From Topomyia yanbarensis (taxonomy: Eukaryota > Arthropoda > Insecta > Diptera > Culicidae): a stretch of 64,000 nt of DNA. Both the position numbers and the translations under genes were made by a program. Shown piece by piece: positions 33,815 to 46,440 of this stretch (the stretch's first letter is position 1; every line of letters starts with the position of its first letter). The stretch spans positions 158,112,580 through 158,176,579 of the forward strand of contig NC_080670.1 in the NCBI RefSeq assembly GCF_030247195.1. Reading direction: 5' to 3'. A model generated the notes under the pieces. The model was not told the DNA's origin. It ran no database searches and was given only the letters and a program-made list of their open reading frames with translations.

Positions 33815-34990
33815 ATGCTTCTGTATGAGACGAAAGAAGGGCAGAAGTCAATGCGGGTCACAGCGGGCGTTCGCCAGGGCTTCATTGTCGGTCCAACTTT
33901 TTGGAACGGGATGTGCGATAGGGTCTTGACACTGTAGTTGTCCAGGAAATCGTTGGTTTTGCGGACGACGTGTCACTAACGGTGATGGATGTGACACCAG
34001 ATGGAGTGAAGTTGTCGGTAACGTAGACAATAGACGCGATCGATGGATCAACGGGGTCAAGCTGCAGATAGCTCACCAGTAGACGGAGGTTTTGTTGGTC
34101 AGCAAGTGCAAAGCGGTTCAAAGGATGCAGATCGACATCGGAGGGCATATGATTGCATTGAAGCGTGCACTGAAGCAATTGAGAGTGATAATCGACGACC
34201 GGTTAAGCTTCATCTACCACGTCGACAACGCCTGCGAAAATTCGGCGAAGACTACGAACGCAATAGCGAGAATCATGCTAAATATCTGCGGTCCGAGGAG
34301 CAGCATGGGACGTCTGCTATATACTTTTTTGTCATCGATACTCTGATATGGGATTCCTGCCTGGCGGTGTTGCGCTGAAAATCAAGCGAAAATGCGAAAA
34401 GCTGAACAGGATGTTCCGGTTAACGGCTGCGTGAGTCGCGAGTGCGTACAGAACAATATCGTCGTAGGCAATATACGTTATCGCCTGGATGATAGCCATT
34501 TTCATCACCCGGCGAAGAACATCGAGTGGTACTATCGAATGAACGCCAGAAACGTAAAGAAGATGAGAATCGATTCGATGACGACGTGGCAGCACCGGCT
34601 AATTCCAAACCTGTTGACGTGGATCAATAGAAAGCACGGAGAGGTGAACTTCCACCTGAAACCTCTCCTTTCGGTCCACGGCTGCTTCTGGAAGTATCTT
34701 CATCGGTACGGACACGCAACGTCATCATTGTGCCCAGAGTATGAGAACGTCTAGGAGACACCGGAGCATATGGTCGTAGAATATCCGATGTTCGAAGCGA
34801 CGTCATCATCCCGGATAATGTCGCCTACAAAAGGATAAGCGACATAAACACATAGATCGCGGTCAACAAAATGGTGATGCTTATCATGATCGCCTTACAA
34901 CGGAAATGGCGTAATGAACAGCGAGCAACGGTTTCGGGAGAGCCAGGAAACTCCGAAGGATTAGGATAGGATTAGGATTCACCGCCGAGG
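33815..34990 (+). pseudogene. third R1-clade LINE fragment (RT to zinc domain and 3' UTR)
   Basis: Opens at LLYETKEGQKSMRVTAG, aligning with LLYETSEGQKTIRVTAG of the copy at 12.85 kb, and continues through QGFIVGPTFWNGM, a degenerate ADD region, LVSKCKAVQRMQIDIGGHMI, LRVIIDDRLSFIYHVDNACE, HRLIPNLLTWINRKHGEVNF, GCFWKYLHRYGHA and the decayed finger CPEY-ETPEHMV-EYP. Frames change at about 33.95, 34.09, 34.38 and 34.75 kb. It supplies the 3' portion missing from the 12-kb copy, so the two fragments together outline the family's RT. A GGATTAGGATAGGATTAGG run near 34.96 kb probably belongs to its 3' UTR. Confidence 0.82.
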
Positions 34991-35297
34991 ATTAGTTGAG
35001 TAGGCTGCGACTGACCACCGAGTATGGGTCGTCGGGACGTCACGCTCCATCCGGGATCGCCGAACTGACATCGGCACCTAGCTGATCGGCTCGGTTTCGG
35101 GACAACTTCTCTCACTGTGGAAGTTTCCGTCCGAGTAGGCAAGGTCCATCGTCGGGGACTAGACTGCCCAAACCCGTTCTCTAACTTGTTTTTGTAAATT
35201 TTTTTCCTGCTCAGGGTGTTTTTGAACAATTTTTCTGCTCTTTAAAAAACGAATATACATATATACATACAAACATATATATTTGTGCAAAAAAACA

Positions 35298-35346
35298 TAT
35301 TACCCCCCCCCCCCTCCACCGTCAAAAAATTCATGCTACGCCCCTG
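35298..35346. mobile_element. isolated hAT-like terminus
   Basis: Reverse strand reads CAGGGGCGTAGCATGAATTT TTTGACGGTGGAGGGGGG, the general form of hAT ends and close in style to the CAGGCCCGTAGCCAGG terminus at 18.3 kb. No matching opposite end was located nearby, so this is a solo end or a broken copy. Confidence 0.4.
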
Positions 35347-35460
35347 CCAGTAGAACAACTCATTATAATAAGCGGGAACTAACAGTGCGAAAATCAGTAG
35401 CTTGTGTTCATTTACAATAAGTCAATAAATCGTACGGTTAAATCCACACAAGTTGTCAGA

Positions 35461-35668
35461 GATTACGCCTTAAAAGCCAACTGTCGAAATTATCTTTGAA
35501 AGGAAATTTCGGACAAACTGATATTCGCCAATCACAGATGTTGGTAGTAAACAAAAGAGAAAAGTTTTCTCTTTCACTAACTGCTGTGTACTGTATTCGA
35601 CTAGTAACGGTTACTCCGGAATTTCCTTTCAAAGAGAATTTTGACAGTTGGCTTTTTAATCCGTAATC
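35461..35668. mobile_element. palindromic MITE (208 bp)
   Basis: Left arm GATTACGCCTTAAAAGCCAA and right-end inverse GATTACGGATTAAAAAGCCA continue inward for about 52 bp per arm (CTGTC, TTTGAAAGGAAATT). The centre is about 100 bp. No coding content; target duplication unclear. Confidence 0.65.
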
Positions 35669-36359
35669 ATATGTTTGTCGAGAAGTCAACTCATTGAACT
35701 CATAGAGTTAATGGTGTGTAGTTGATAAGTTTAGAACACAAGTAACGTTTTCATTTTTGGATAAGCGTCTATGTGGTGCTAAGTCGTTGCCAGATATGAT
35801 GATATGATGATGAAACGTAAAATGCTCGACATCACAAATTTTTGATTATCGGTTGGGTCGAATGTTGGTATTCTCAAACAATTTTTTTTTTATGAGAAGC
35901 AATTTTGAATGTTTTGGAACTCGTTCTCCCTCTCAAATTTTTTTGATTAAACAATTGCGACCAGTATTTATATCTATTTTTATGGTTATTGTTGTTCAGT
36001 AAACGCGGATACTTTGATACTGGAACCAGTCCGTGCATGCTTGCAAATGAGTAAATCCTGAACCGATTATTTACCAAAACTAGGATTCTTTTACCTACCT
36101 ACCAACGACTACTCGTCACTAGACCGGTATCACTTCCTAAATGACTAACCAAACATATCGAATACCTTCTCGGTCGATTTGTAGCAAAGGCTTACCAGCA
36201 TCGTACCATGTTACAGAAAGCCTATGCAAGTATGGTGCCTTACCTGAAAATAGAAACAAGAAAAAAAGTTGCCGATTAGTTGGTCATGTCGTCAAAGAAA
36301 ACTAATGAATCGCAAAAACCGTTCAAACATATCCAACAAATTGATTTCAATTTCGACCG

Positions 36360-36968
36360 TTGAGGTTCCAGCTTAAAAGAAACAGCGATTCCCCGTTCGA
36401 AGGCTTGTCTTTGACCTGTTTCCCAATAAAGACGAGAGAAGAAAAAGTCAATCTACCACACACCACACCTAGGAAAAAGCGCCCGTGCAGAGCATCCCTT
36501 TCAGAAGAGGAAGAGATTGTTCCAAATTTCTATACCCCGTCCGGATTTCTAAACTGCTGCACCCACCAGCAGCAGACCCAACCCAGACTGGCCGTTCGTC
36601 GTGACATAACCTATCTCTTATCTCGTCCGGACTCATCTTTCAACATGTTCTTCCGAAAGGCCTTCAGCTTTTTTTTCCGCCTCACGACTCACTCGGAACG
36701 GCAGGAGCAGCAGCACCAGCACCAGCAGCAGCAGCAGAATGTCGTGTTCCTTGCTTGTTCTTGTGCATTCCGTTTTCGTCATCGTCATCGATGTGCCCGG
36801 GCCGACCGGCCGGGACCGAGGACGATAGCGACAAAGTTGTACTCGTACTCTCGACCGGTTCGCAAATTGCCACCCTGCTGTTCGAGATTCTATACAGTCC
36901 TGTGTTCTCTTAGTCTCCCTTTTACGCCAGCTCGTTTCGTCGTTGGATGTCTGGTTGCTGGCTGGTAG
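36360..36968 (+). other. 202-codon open frame with CAG repeat, function unknown
   Basis: An open frame in a GC-richer island. It includes a CAG-rich stretch (about 36700-36738) reading QEQQHQHQQQQQ. The first codon in frame is TTG, not ATG. I recognise no domain, signal peptide or homologue. The CAG run and composition could belong to a host 5' untranslated exon or promoter region rather than protein. An overlapping minus-strand frame of 123 codons exists, so open-ness here is partly compositional. Confidence 0.2.
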
Positions 36969-37429
36969 GCGAAAAAAAAATCCCGCGACGATCTCGACTT
37001 CCATTGTGGCAAAGTGGTGACATTTTAACTAGGCTGATGAAGTGCTCGGCTAGAACGTGGTGAAGATGAGTTTGGCTGGCTGGTTGGCTACTGTTCGGGT
37101 GGACGCCGTGTGCGAAGGATCTACCGCCCGAGTAGTTCTCGGGAAACCTTTGATTTAGAGAAGTGTTTACTTTGGATGATTACTATAGTCAATTGTGCGT
37201 AGTTGCTGTTGTTTGGACTTCCTTTGATCCCATATAGTAAAATCGATAGCTTATTTCTGACAGTTTAGAAAAGCACCATGTACATTAGTATCATTTTATA
37301 GTTTTCGCTGATTCAAGGCTAATAAAATTTAATGGGGTAATAACTGTTTCTGAACACATTGGTCACCTCCCAAGGAATAACAATCTGTCTCTAGATTATG
37401 TTTGAAATTGTTATGCATAACGGGTTAAA

Positions 37430-37618
37430 TAAATACTGCAATCCCTTTTGAAGAAATTTGATTCGACATACTACGCAACTAATGCTCCGCGTACATAACA
37501 ATTCAAGGACTACAGTCCTACTATCCTACTGACACTGAGAATCATTTCTGGTGGGAGGCTTGAACATACGACAAGTGACTTACGAGACCGGTACCTCACC
37601 TCCTGTGCCACCAGGTTA
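37430..37618 (-). mobile_element. tRNA-derived SINE
   Basis: Reverse strand starts CGTAACCTGGTGGCACAGGA GG (A-box region, 37599-37613), has GTTCAAGCCTCC as B box (37554-37565) and continues into ATTCTCAGTGTCAGTAGGAT and AGTAGGACTGTAGTCCTTGA, then AAATTTCTTCAAAAGGG. Box spacing is about 35-45 bp as in tRNA promoters. Its 3' boundary is approximate and no duplication was fixed. The Helitron begins 10 bp from its 5' end. It is a third SINE type, different from those at 18.4 and 32.9 kb. Confidence 0.6.
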
Positions 37619-37627
37619 CGTTTCCTA

Positions 37628-39809
37628 TCTATATATATATAAAAATCAATGTATGTTTGTATGTATGTCCGCTAACTACTTCTAAACTACAAGTCCGATC
37701 TTGATGAAATTTGGCATACGTATTCTTTCCCCCAAGAAGATGTTCATGGCATGTTTTTTTTTGGGAGGGGGGGGGGGGTACACTTAGCTTTAGGGGGGGG
37801 GGGTTGTTTTTTAGGCAAAGAATTATTTATATCTCCATATTTATTAGTATTTGACATATGTATTTCTCCCACTGAGCCGATGGATGATGGGAGTGGACCA
37901 AGAAAGGGGGGGGGAGGGTTCTGAAGTAATTCTTATCTATTCATTCAATGTGATTATTAGCGATGAATTCAATTTTGACATAAGTATTCCTTCCACTAAG
38001 GAGATGGTCATGGGGTGGTTTTTGTGAACAATGGGAAGGGTGAGAAGTACCTAATCCGAGGAAAGGGAGAGGGGGGGGGTGTACTGAAGAACTTTTTTAG
38101 CTATATATATATTATATATGATTTGGCACCAAAACGGTGGACATGATTGTTGGTTTCGGAATCTGAAGGAGAGGGAGGGTTTCTGATGCAATATCTATCA
38201 ATTACTTCAAAAATCTAAAATTTTGTTGCATGTATGTTTACCAGCACATAAATGAAATGGCAAGAATTTATTTGATAGAGATCTATTACGCGAATGACAA
38301 TATAATACTGATGAATTGCATGAATTTGTCGAAAATTAAATTGAAAATTGCCCCTGCGATCGCTTCATCTGAAGTTAAATCAACATTGCTGGAGTATGGA
38401 CGAACAGCTCTGCCCTAAAACAGCCACTAAATCCTGCGCTTGCGGAAAACGTTACTTACAATATCAATCAAAATTCGGATGTAAGCAAAATGCTGAAAGA
38501 ATGCAACACTGTTATATAGGACGAATTCACGATGACCCATAAAAGGAACTAATCGAATATTTGGTAGCGTGGTCCGCGAGAGTGTTAGTCTATTCAGACA
38601 ATAATGCAACATTTAATCAATATTTTCCTTAATGTTCACCGCAAAATATTGAAAATCTTCTGGAGACACCACGAATAAATGCGATGTACAGAATAACTTT
38701 AAATCTACTGAACCAAATTGTTTGAAATTTTGCACAGTTCTCCTTCATATCATAACATCATTAAAGATCATAACTTTGTTCACAAAAATAAGTTTCATGA
38801 TTTTTTTTTAGCGAAAATTGCATTTTTAGCTGCAGAATGCTATAAAAAATTCAAATATTAGGAAAAAAATAAAAGCTTCGATCAATACCTGGAGATATGT
38901 AGAAGAACTGTACAAACCGATTGGTTCAATATATCTTGATTTATGATTTACACCACAAAGCAAGTTTTAAACGAGATACCTCCAGAGATTTTCTGTCACT
39001 GGCTCAATTTTTAGTATTCTGCAATGATATTTGAAGAAATACTGTTCAATTGTGCAGTAAATATATGAAAAGTGAATGAATATACTAACACTCTCTGTAT
39101 CGCCAAAATATTTTTTTAAAGCACCATTTTTTATGAATTAACTTTACCCACGTCCACCAACACTCCGTTATGTCTTCATATCATTGGAAATATGTTTCGA
39201 AAACAGAACTTTTCACTATATGTGCATACTTTTATTGAATGATTCTTATAGTCACCTTCGCAGGTTAATTCGCCAAAAAAGTTAGATATATGGGTTGGGA
39301 AAATGTTAATCGATGCAACAATAACTTGCACTTGAATTAATCACTCAATTTATTATATCAAAACATGCATCTATTTATATCCAGAAAATTCTTCGAAAAA
39401 ATCCATTCTACAAAACCAATGGATCAGGAGTTATTAAATTTTGATCGTGAAAACGTCGTTTTGCAACACTGTGCACCGCATGTGTTGCAATTGAAACTTT
39501 GTGTGCCTATTATATTAGTTACTGCGCAACATCGACCCACCACAACTGTGCTTTGGTTGAAAAATTTCATTTAAGCGACCATTGTAACTAGAAAATATAA
39601 AGGAGCAGATGTACGTCGAATTCGAATGATATCAAGGGATTTCAAACGATTGTTTGTAGGAAAACAGAGCAATTAATTTAATTGTGCTCCAGGTGGTCAA
39701 ACTAAGAACATTGTCTATCCGCGAGCAAAAATATTTGGTATTTTTAGTATTTTTAAAATATTTCGTTTAGTCCTGATGGGTGTAGCGAAGCGCACTGGGT
39801 TACAGCTAG
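37628..39809 (+). mobile_element. degenerate autonomous-type Helitron
   Basis: 5' TC (TCTATATATATATAAAAATC) preceded by A, and 3' CTAG followed by T, give the expected A^T insertion with no target duplication. After the 5' end comes TGTATGTTTGTATGTATGTC and ACTACAAGTCCGATC-GATGAAATTTGGCATACG, a common insect Helitron start. Before the 3' end lies GTGTAGCGAAGCGCAC, a decayed hairpin about 10 bases from CTAG. The body has poly(G) runs at 37.76-37.8 and 38.07 kb and helicase remnants on the same strand. The Rep (HUH endonuclease) part is not recognisable. Confidence 0.75.
38311..39700 (+). pseudogene. Helitron Pif1-type helicase remnant
   Basis: In Helitrons the Pif1-like helicase unwinds donor DNA during rolling-circle transposition. 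Plus-strand frames here give IAPAIASSEVKSTLLEYGRT (after the P-loop; the P-loop itself is lost), LKQPLNPALAENVTYNI, MLKECNTVI-stop-DEFTMTHK (Walker B-like DE box) at 38.3-38.55 kb, then after a gap of about 0.8 kb CAPHVLQLKLCVPIIL, VTRKYKGADVRRIRMISRDF at 39.46-39.65 kb and GGQTKNIVYP near 39.69 kb. The order matches the Pif1 helicase domain. Stops, frame changes and the unexplained middle segment show it is dead. Confidence 0.75.
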
Positions 39810-41799
39810 TATTCAATAAATTTAATGCTGATTGCGAGCAAAGCTCACGAAACCTCTATCGGGACGCATGTTGTCCATTTATTGCCGTAACTGAATTGAC
39901 GCGATATGCAACCAATCGATGCCAAGCAGTTTCGTAATGCGCTATCAAATGCACAACCGCGTGGGTACTGTGCACTGTACTGCTGCAGCTCGCACATCAC
40001 TACCTGCTACGACATCATCAGCATCAGCAACAGCAGCAGCATCACTGCATTATCTATTTATCATCACAATGACCCTCTGCTGTCGAGAACCGCCTCCCGT
40101 TTCGCTTTATCGCATCGGTGCCGTCCCCAAAAGCCGATTCGTCATACGAACAAAATGCAGCTTCCCGCGGAAAGATTGTGTAGTTTATGGATGGTGCCTC
40201 TGGTAACAAGCGAACGGCTGCTGGCAGCAGCTTGCCATCGAGTGCATAGCTGACTTTGATGGTTGCACTACTGTCACGTACAGTGCAGTTAGTTACGCGT
40301 GTGTGTACCCTTTCCATTCTAATCTTCCAGGTGTATGCGTAGCCCGGTTGGAGCTACGTGACCTTCCTTTCCCAGCATCGCCCCGAAACCGTACTGTCGA
40401 TTGTCCGAAAGGGGGTTCGGCGGTGCTGCAGATCAGGGTAGCCATTTCAATAGCTATTTCTATCAGAATTTGGACTCTTGACCCGAAACAGACAATTTCT
40501 TAAAGGTCTTAGATTTTCGAAATTTGTTCAGATTTCTACCGAGTACCGAGATGAGCTGAGATGAGATGAGCTTTTTATCTGGCAACATTGGTACGGATGG
40601 TAAGGTAGGCATGGAAAACGTGATGCTGCCGTTCTGCTGATGTCAGTTTCGATTCTCGACAGAGCCGAGGCACGGTTTTGTCATTGCCAAACGCAGAAAA
40701 TGCGTGATTCTGAATCAATGAGTGAGGAAGAGAGTCCGGAGGTGAAGATTTTTTTTCCTGCTAATTGCATACATGCATATACGTGGACACTATGCAAACT
40801 AGAGTCGATTTAGTGAAGCACTTCCTGCTAAATACTAAATGTTGGAAATGGCTTTTTTATCTCTTCTAATATTTTACGATGATATAAGTTATCTGTCGTT
40901 TGAAGTTCATGGTTGCTAGTCGGGTTGTTATACTGATTTTGGATTGGTTGGGTGCAGTGTTGCCAAATCTGCACAAAGTTTAAAAGTTACATTTTTTCCA
41001 TTTCCCATTTAACAGCGATAACAAATGTGTGAACGCAATTTTTTTTAAACATTTCATAAATGTCCAGTTAGTTGAATATAACTTTATTCTGAAAAAAGGA
41101 CACTTGAATTGCAGATATTAGATCACCAATAGGTGCAGTTTTTCAGAAATTGATTGCGGCATAATACTAATATTCTCATCAGCTCTGAATCGATTGTCTT
41201 TTCGCGGACAATTTTAGATCATATCAATAGTTTTCTAGCAAATCGGAAAAGTTCCGACTTACGCCAACATAATCGCCATATGGGATGTTTACGGCATACA
41301 CGGTCTTTTCATGTAGCGATTACTGAGTAATAGACGTGTCTTGATTAGTATAGTTTACAGTCGATCCAGCTCTTTCCAAGAATCAAACTAAGTATCCCAT
41401 CTTTCTCATCCGGATGATCTCACTATTAGTCAACTCACCAAAAAGTATTTTCGTATCCATCAGAGCAGGAACCGAGCAGTGGTACTAAATTGATTTGCAA
41501 AAGTATATTCACCGAAGGATCAAAATTAGACGGAAAGTTAGGATTTGGTATTAATTGAGTTGGATTTGGTCTTACGCTTCGTCTTTATCCGTCGAAGCTA
41601 CTGCCAACGCATTCGCTGTCACACAGAAACTCGTATATCTTCTAATAGCAGTAGTAGTAACACGTCTCATGTCCTCAGTTCTATCTTGTGCTGCTGCTTT
41701 TCTCACCACGTCCGATTCTGATCCGATCAAAATTGCCATACATCAATATTGATGCCCTTCCCTGCGCATCTATTGTATTGTTAATTGGGGGTTTAACCT
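39810..41799. other. unassigned region, GC-richer first part
   Basis: 39.9-40.7 kb has a CAGCAACAGCAGCAGCATC run and open frames on both strands but no recognisable domain. It may be host non-coding sequence. 40.7-41.8 kb is AT-rich with no motif. Confidence 0.3.
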
Positions 41800-42089
41800 A
41801 GATGGGACATTCCTTGTTCCCTGAGTTTTCCTAGCGACACAGCATTCTCCACGCTCAAAGCAATCATTTCCCTAAGGCTTCCTTTTTTACTTGTTAGGGG
41901 AAACTTTGCCACTGCGACCACTATTCAGGTTATCTTTTGTGGTTGCCCCTGTGTGCTCTACATGTTACAAATTGCTCGAATCCAATGTAGTTGGATGCGA
42001 GTTGTCGATGTTTCATCCCAAAAAGGTAGTACATTTTTATTGTCCTCAGCTACATTCCGTTTGGGACAGGTATGCCATGCTTCGTGTGG

Positions 42090-44100
42090 CGTCCTTCGGA
42101 GAAACAATATTGCACAATGGCAGAGAGTATGTTCCGAGCTCTCGGGCTCGTAGTTGCAGAATCGACAAATAAAATCTTGACTTTTGCCAATTTTTTATAC
42201 GTAAGTCTTTTCGTCACTAGTTTTTTGGCTTTCGTTGTATCTGGAAGTATGCATTTCATAGCTTGTCGAGTGCCTGGCTAACTCGTCGGCCACTTCGTTA
42301 CCACCGATACATTGGAGGCCTGGTAACCTGAATAGCATTATTTTCTTCCGAGTTGCCAGTTGCTGTAAAGATGTGATGCACTCCCAAACCGGTTTGGACT
42401 CATATTTCGACGACCTCATTGCCAACAGTGCTGCTTATCTGTCCTAGAAGATTGCGATTTTTGCATGCCTGTACTTTCGTTTCCTACAGACCTCCGAGCA
42501 GATGTATATTGCATATACCTCTACCTGAAAACTGTAAGCCACTTTCCCATTGATATCGCTTCTTTAATTCTTGATCCATAGACACCCGAGTCAATTTGGT
42601 CACCAACCGAATGATATTGCACCTTGAGGTAGTATGGGGTCCCCTGCATCCCATATCTGACAATCCACTATGTGGACCTCATACGAGATGTCGAAGTTCT
42701 ATTTAGCCTCCATTCTATAGTTTGAGTTCGTTTATTATACTCAGATGACTAGTTAAATCCTCATCAAATAGTGGTTTACCCTTTAGAACTTTCAGGTAGC
42801 CAAGTCTCGCCTCCCCCATAACATATTTGTGCAATGAAGGTAGATAAGCATGGCATCCATAGCTGTAGTGGGTGCTGATTTCATAGCCCCTGTGATAGAG
42901 AGGCAGGCTATCCTCTGAACTTTAGTTAGTTTAGTTTGCACGGACTTTTGTTTACCTTTGGCAGGGATGAGTTAATCGTGATCTGGCGATGGTCGTATAG
43001 GAACAGGAAGCCGACCTCGGTTTGATACCCCAATTTTTTCTGAAAAGTTAACTGGATGCGCATGCTGTAGTTACTTTATTAACAGTGTATGTCAGGTGCT
43101 AGTGCCAACTCAACACTTATGTATTTTTCTTCTTCTACGTATTTAATTGTAATTCTACTGAGAGTTAGGGATTCAACTTCACTTTTTTCCTTTTGGAAAA
43201 CGGTACAATGGCCATTTTTGCAGGATTCATATTAAGGTCATGATGAGGTTCAAGGCTAATTGAATCCGGTCGCTTAGTACAGATTCTTGTTTTCTTCTCA
43301 CAATCAGAACAATGCCATATGCAAATCCAACAATCTCGAAACCTATTTCAGTCATGTCATTGAGAAGATCGTTCACTAGTGGTGATCAGAGAAGGGATGA
43401 TGTCTGTTGTAATTGCTGTCGTGTCTCCCGATGTGGCTATGTTCTCTCGACTCAAACATTGCAAGAATCCAGTCCCCTATCGACTTTTCCACTCCCTTTT
43501 TTCCAGGGCCTTGTGAATTGATATGTAGAACGTATTACCAATAGCACACTCGACGTCAATAAAAGCGCAAATTGCTATTTCCTTGAAATCGAGGGTTTTC
43601 TCAAGAAGGGTCGCTAAGCTATGAAGGGCTGTTTCCGTAGATTTGCCCTTTTAATATGCGAACTGGTACATATTTAGCGGAACTTGTGATAAGTGCTCCG
43701 TTCGAATATAGTGAACCCAGTTGTTTTGCCATCTGTTTCAGAAGTGTTTATGTCTAACTGATAGGTCTAAAGGCCTTGGGTGATTTAAGGTCTTTTTTAC
43801 CTGTTTTTGTATTTTTCAAACTTCTCCTTATATAGTTGTTGGGAGGTTCTCAGTTTCACTGAAGCCTTTTCTGCCGCCAACAGGAGCACCGTTTTGAAGA
43901 CTATGATTCTATTCACGACCCTCCAGCGTTCTGTGCAAAAATTGTCGTTTTGATTCTGCACTAGACGGAGGATGTCCCCTTCGAGCCTGTCGAGCCTGTC
44001 GGGAAAATACCCGATATAAAGCGCTTGTTTTGAAATCTGTGACGCATCAACGGCTTTCAACGAAGCGCATCCTGCAGCCACTTAGCTGTATCTTTGTCTG
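42090..44100 (-). pseudogene. ORF2 remnant: RT, RNase H and CCHC finger
   Basis: Minus strand, in order: ISKQALYIGYFPDRLDRLEG (44.0 kb), TLDFKEIAICAFIDVECAIG NTFY (RT motif A, 43.5-43.6 kb), SGVYGSRIKEAISMGKWLTV (RNase H N-terminal part, 42.6 kb), WECITSLQQLATRKKIMLFR LPG-GGNEVADELARHST (RNase H C-terminal block, GNE-ADELA, 42.3 kb) and CRFCNYEPESSEHTLCHC (42.1-42.2 kb), a C-x2-C...H-x3-C finger. RT motifs B and C were not readable. The RNase H domain places it in the I-like rather than strict Jockey group, though that is family knowledge and not proof. Confidence 0.6.
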
Positions 44101-45059
44101 CTCAGGCGGTTCAAAGTTACCCTTGTTTGTAGGTGCACTTCCTAAATTTGGGTCACGTATTGCTAGAACTCTGCTCGCTATCGATCAGCGCGCATCGAGT
44201 GGCATGCAGCTGTTTATAGCTGAGCGTATTCACAGGATACCCAACCGGAATGACGGCCATCTAGAACGACTTGGCAATTTCGTTGAAGGTTGGGCGCTGC
44301 TTAGTTTTTATGTGTCTGCTTAGGATCCTGCCCCTTAATGTTTTATGGTTGGGGTTCCTTCCTGCACCCACTATTGTTCGGCGACTCAGTGTCCGTCGAA
44401 CGCTGTCGCTTGGACGGTGCCTTCCCTATTGGGATCTTGCCAACACTACCGCTTCAGCGAGTTTGAGGCCGTTTCTCAGCAGCCTCCCATAGCGCTCCGC
44501 TTAAGTAACTGAAGTGACCACATCCATCGCAATCTCGTCCAAACTCATATTTACAGTGTTCTTAGTGATTTCCATTTTGTTCCCATGACTAGGTATGAAA
44601 AGAAAGTCAATCCTGTCAGAGTCCCGCTTGACAGAGCAAGGATAAAAATACTGTGAAGTGCGCCCTAGTGCCCCACAGACTTCGTTCGTGACATGGTATT
44701 TTTCATCACTTCGAATCCCATTCCTAGTTTTACGTTCCTTTGGCACGGGTCGCGTCACACCTTGGATTGAAGTTTACATATAAGCATCTTATTTCGCTGC
44801 TACAGCAGAAGGCTGATAGCATCCAGCCGACGCCGAAATGTCATCAATAGACTCACGTGAAGGCTTGGGATAGGAAACTTGTGAGTACTATGTTATCTCA
44901 TCATTTGACGGCACAGCTGTTGTTAGACGTCTCTTACGACATGGAAACAGAAACACAATGGGTCAATTTTTTGCTGAAATTCTGCGAGAATTCAGCCACC
45001 AGATACTGCTTCCTTCCTTTTCCCCCTGTTTAAAAGTATTGTTTCGTGGCTGGTTATGC

Positions 45060-45560
45060 TTTTTCGTATCTTGTTCTTCTACATGCTATTTATTTGAGCC
45101 ACTTAGCTCCCGACTTTTCTTTTGTATTTCAGCATTCTCGGCATACATTAGGAGGCTTAGATCCTCTGCGCAATTGCGCCATTTAGCTACGAAGTTCATA
45201 GCGGGGAATTTCCTAGAGTCCTTTAGCTTTCATCTAAATGAGCTATTTAACTCCTGTTTCCGTGAGACATTTAGCTTGTAGTTTGGTCATGATCTATTTG
45301 GAAAGTCCCTGGCGGTGAATGTATTATACTCCTACTGAGAGCTCTCCGATCACGGTGCATCTAGCGATTCAGAGGCCCGTTTCTGTGGATAATTTGGCTC
45401 CTAACTTCGTCGTGAGATACTGCCCTACTCTACTCTGACTTTGAGTTCTCCGGCGGCAGATTTTTTCTCAGTATCGAAGCTCGTTTCTGTAAGCTATTTA
45501 GCTCCCAGCTTTGTTGTGATCTACTCGAATAGCCCCCTCGGTTCATCTAGCCTACTAAAA
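45060..45560 (-). repeat. degenerate tandem repeats in LINE gag linker
   Basis: Plus-strand units at about 45255, 45382 and 45484 share GTTTCTGTAAGCTATTTAGC TCCCAGCTTTGTTGTGATCT, spacing about 100-127 bp, with weaker relatives upstream to 45060. On the minus strand they encode a recurring (I/L)(T/M)TKLGAK-x-LTET peptide. Probably a tandem-repeated segment of the element's ORF1 or ORF1-ORF2 linker. Confidence 0.55.
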
Positions 45561-45849
45561 GGTGTTAAGGTAAGTCCGGTGATTCAGGATGGAACATGGC
45601 TTGCGGTTCGATGGCACCTTGATGTCCCGACACTAGCGCCTCAACACGGTCTATTAGGTCTAGTCCCCGGTAGTGGATCTAGCCTACTCTGGCGCTGGCA
45701 CTTCGACGATCCGCAACCGGTGCATCGACGCGAATTGCTCGAACTAGTTCCCGGAGAGCGCCTACTTTGCGGGGTTACTGGTAAGGTGCGCTGATTGAAA
45801 ATGCCAGTTTTGGTCTCTATCTCGTTATTTCTTTTCCATACTATCTGCC

Positions 45850-46440
45850 GCTTTACAAGTATCTGTGCGACTACTTTACAGTAGGTGTTCCACATTATTT
45901 CGAATATTCCACGCTCTCGTAAGTACTGTTTCGATTTCGTCGGTCCGTCGACACCAAAGCGAGCCTTAATGCTACAATGAGTGACTGCGTAGCCCAATTG
46001 TTTGCAATTAAGGCAGTGCATAACCCGTAGTAGAAACAGACGACCAGGCAGACGAAGCTTATGAAAGTGGATGAAGTTTGGCAAAGCGGTCCCAGTAAAG
46101 GTCATTATAAACAGCAGGATAACAATTTGAATGGGGGTACGATTCCGTTCCATCCCCTGCGATTAATACTGAATTCAATCGCTTGCAATCCAGTGTTTCT
46201 ACCGATTGAAGCCAGACCCGTATTCCAGCAGATTATCGCAAATCAAATTCTCGTCGTCGACGACGCCATGAATTTCGACATCTTGAGCGGGTAGGTAAAT
46301 ATTATAGTTCTGTCCAAAGATCTTGCACCAAACAATACCGTTTGCCTGCTACGAGTTGGCTATCACAACTCTGAGTTTATCCAAACGGACCTTTGCTATT
46401 TTGATCACAATCGAGAAGCGTTCCGTCGGGTCCTTTGAAT
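45850..46440 (-). pseudogene. LINE gag (ORF1) remnant
   Basis: The minus strand reads KVRLDKLRVVIANSKQANGI then YNIYLPAQDVEIHGVV and LICDNLLEYGSG (46.2-46.4 kb), then after a frame change MTFTGTALPNFIHFHKLRL, GRLFLLRVMHCLNCKQLGYA VTHCSIKARFG (45.97-46.1 kb). CLNCKQLGYAVTHC is a zinc knuckle whose His is replaced by Tyr. The same blocks occur at 57.13-57.56 kb in the plus-strand LINE (KVRTDKMRVVLANSKQAN, RVTFAGAALPNY, CTKCKQLGHTATHC). Non-functional. Confidence 0.75.

Noticed and set aside
36360..36968. 202-codon frame with polyglutamine as a host protein
   Set aside because: No ATG in frame at the start, no known domain, and the opposite strand is also open, so composition explains it; kept as low-confidence other.
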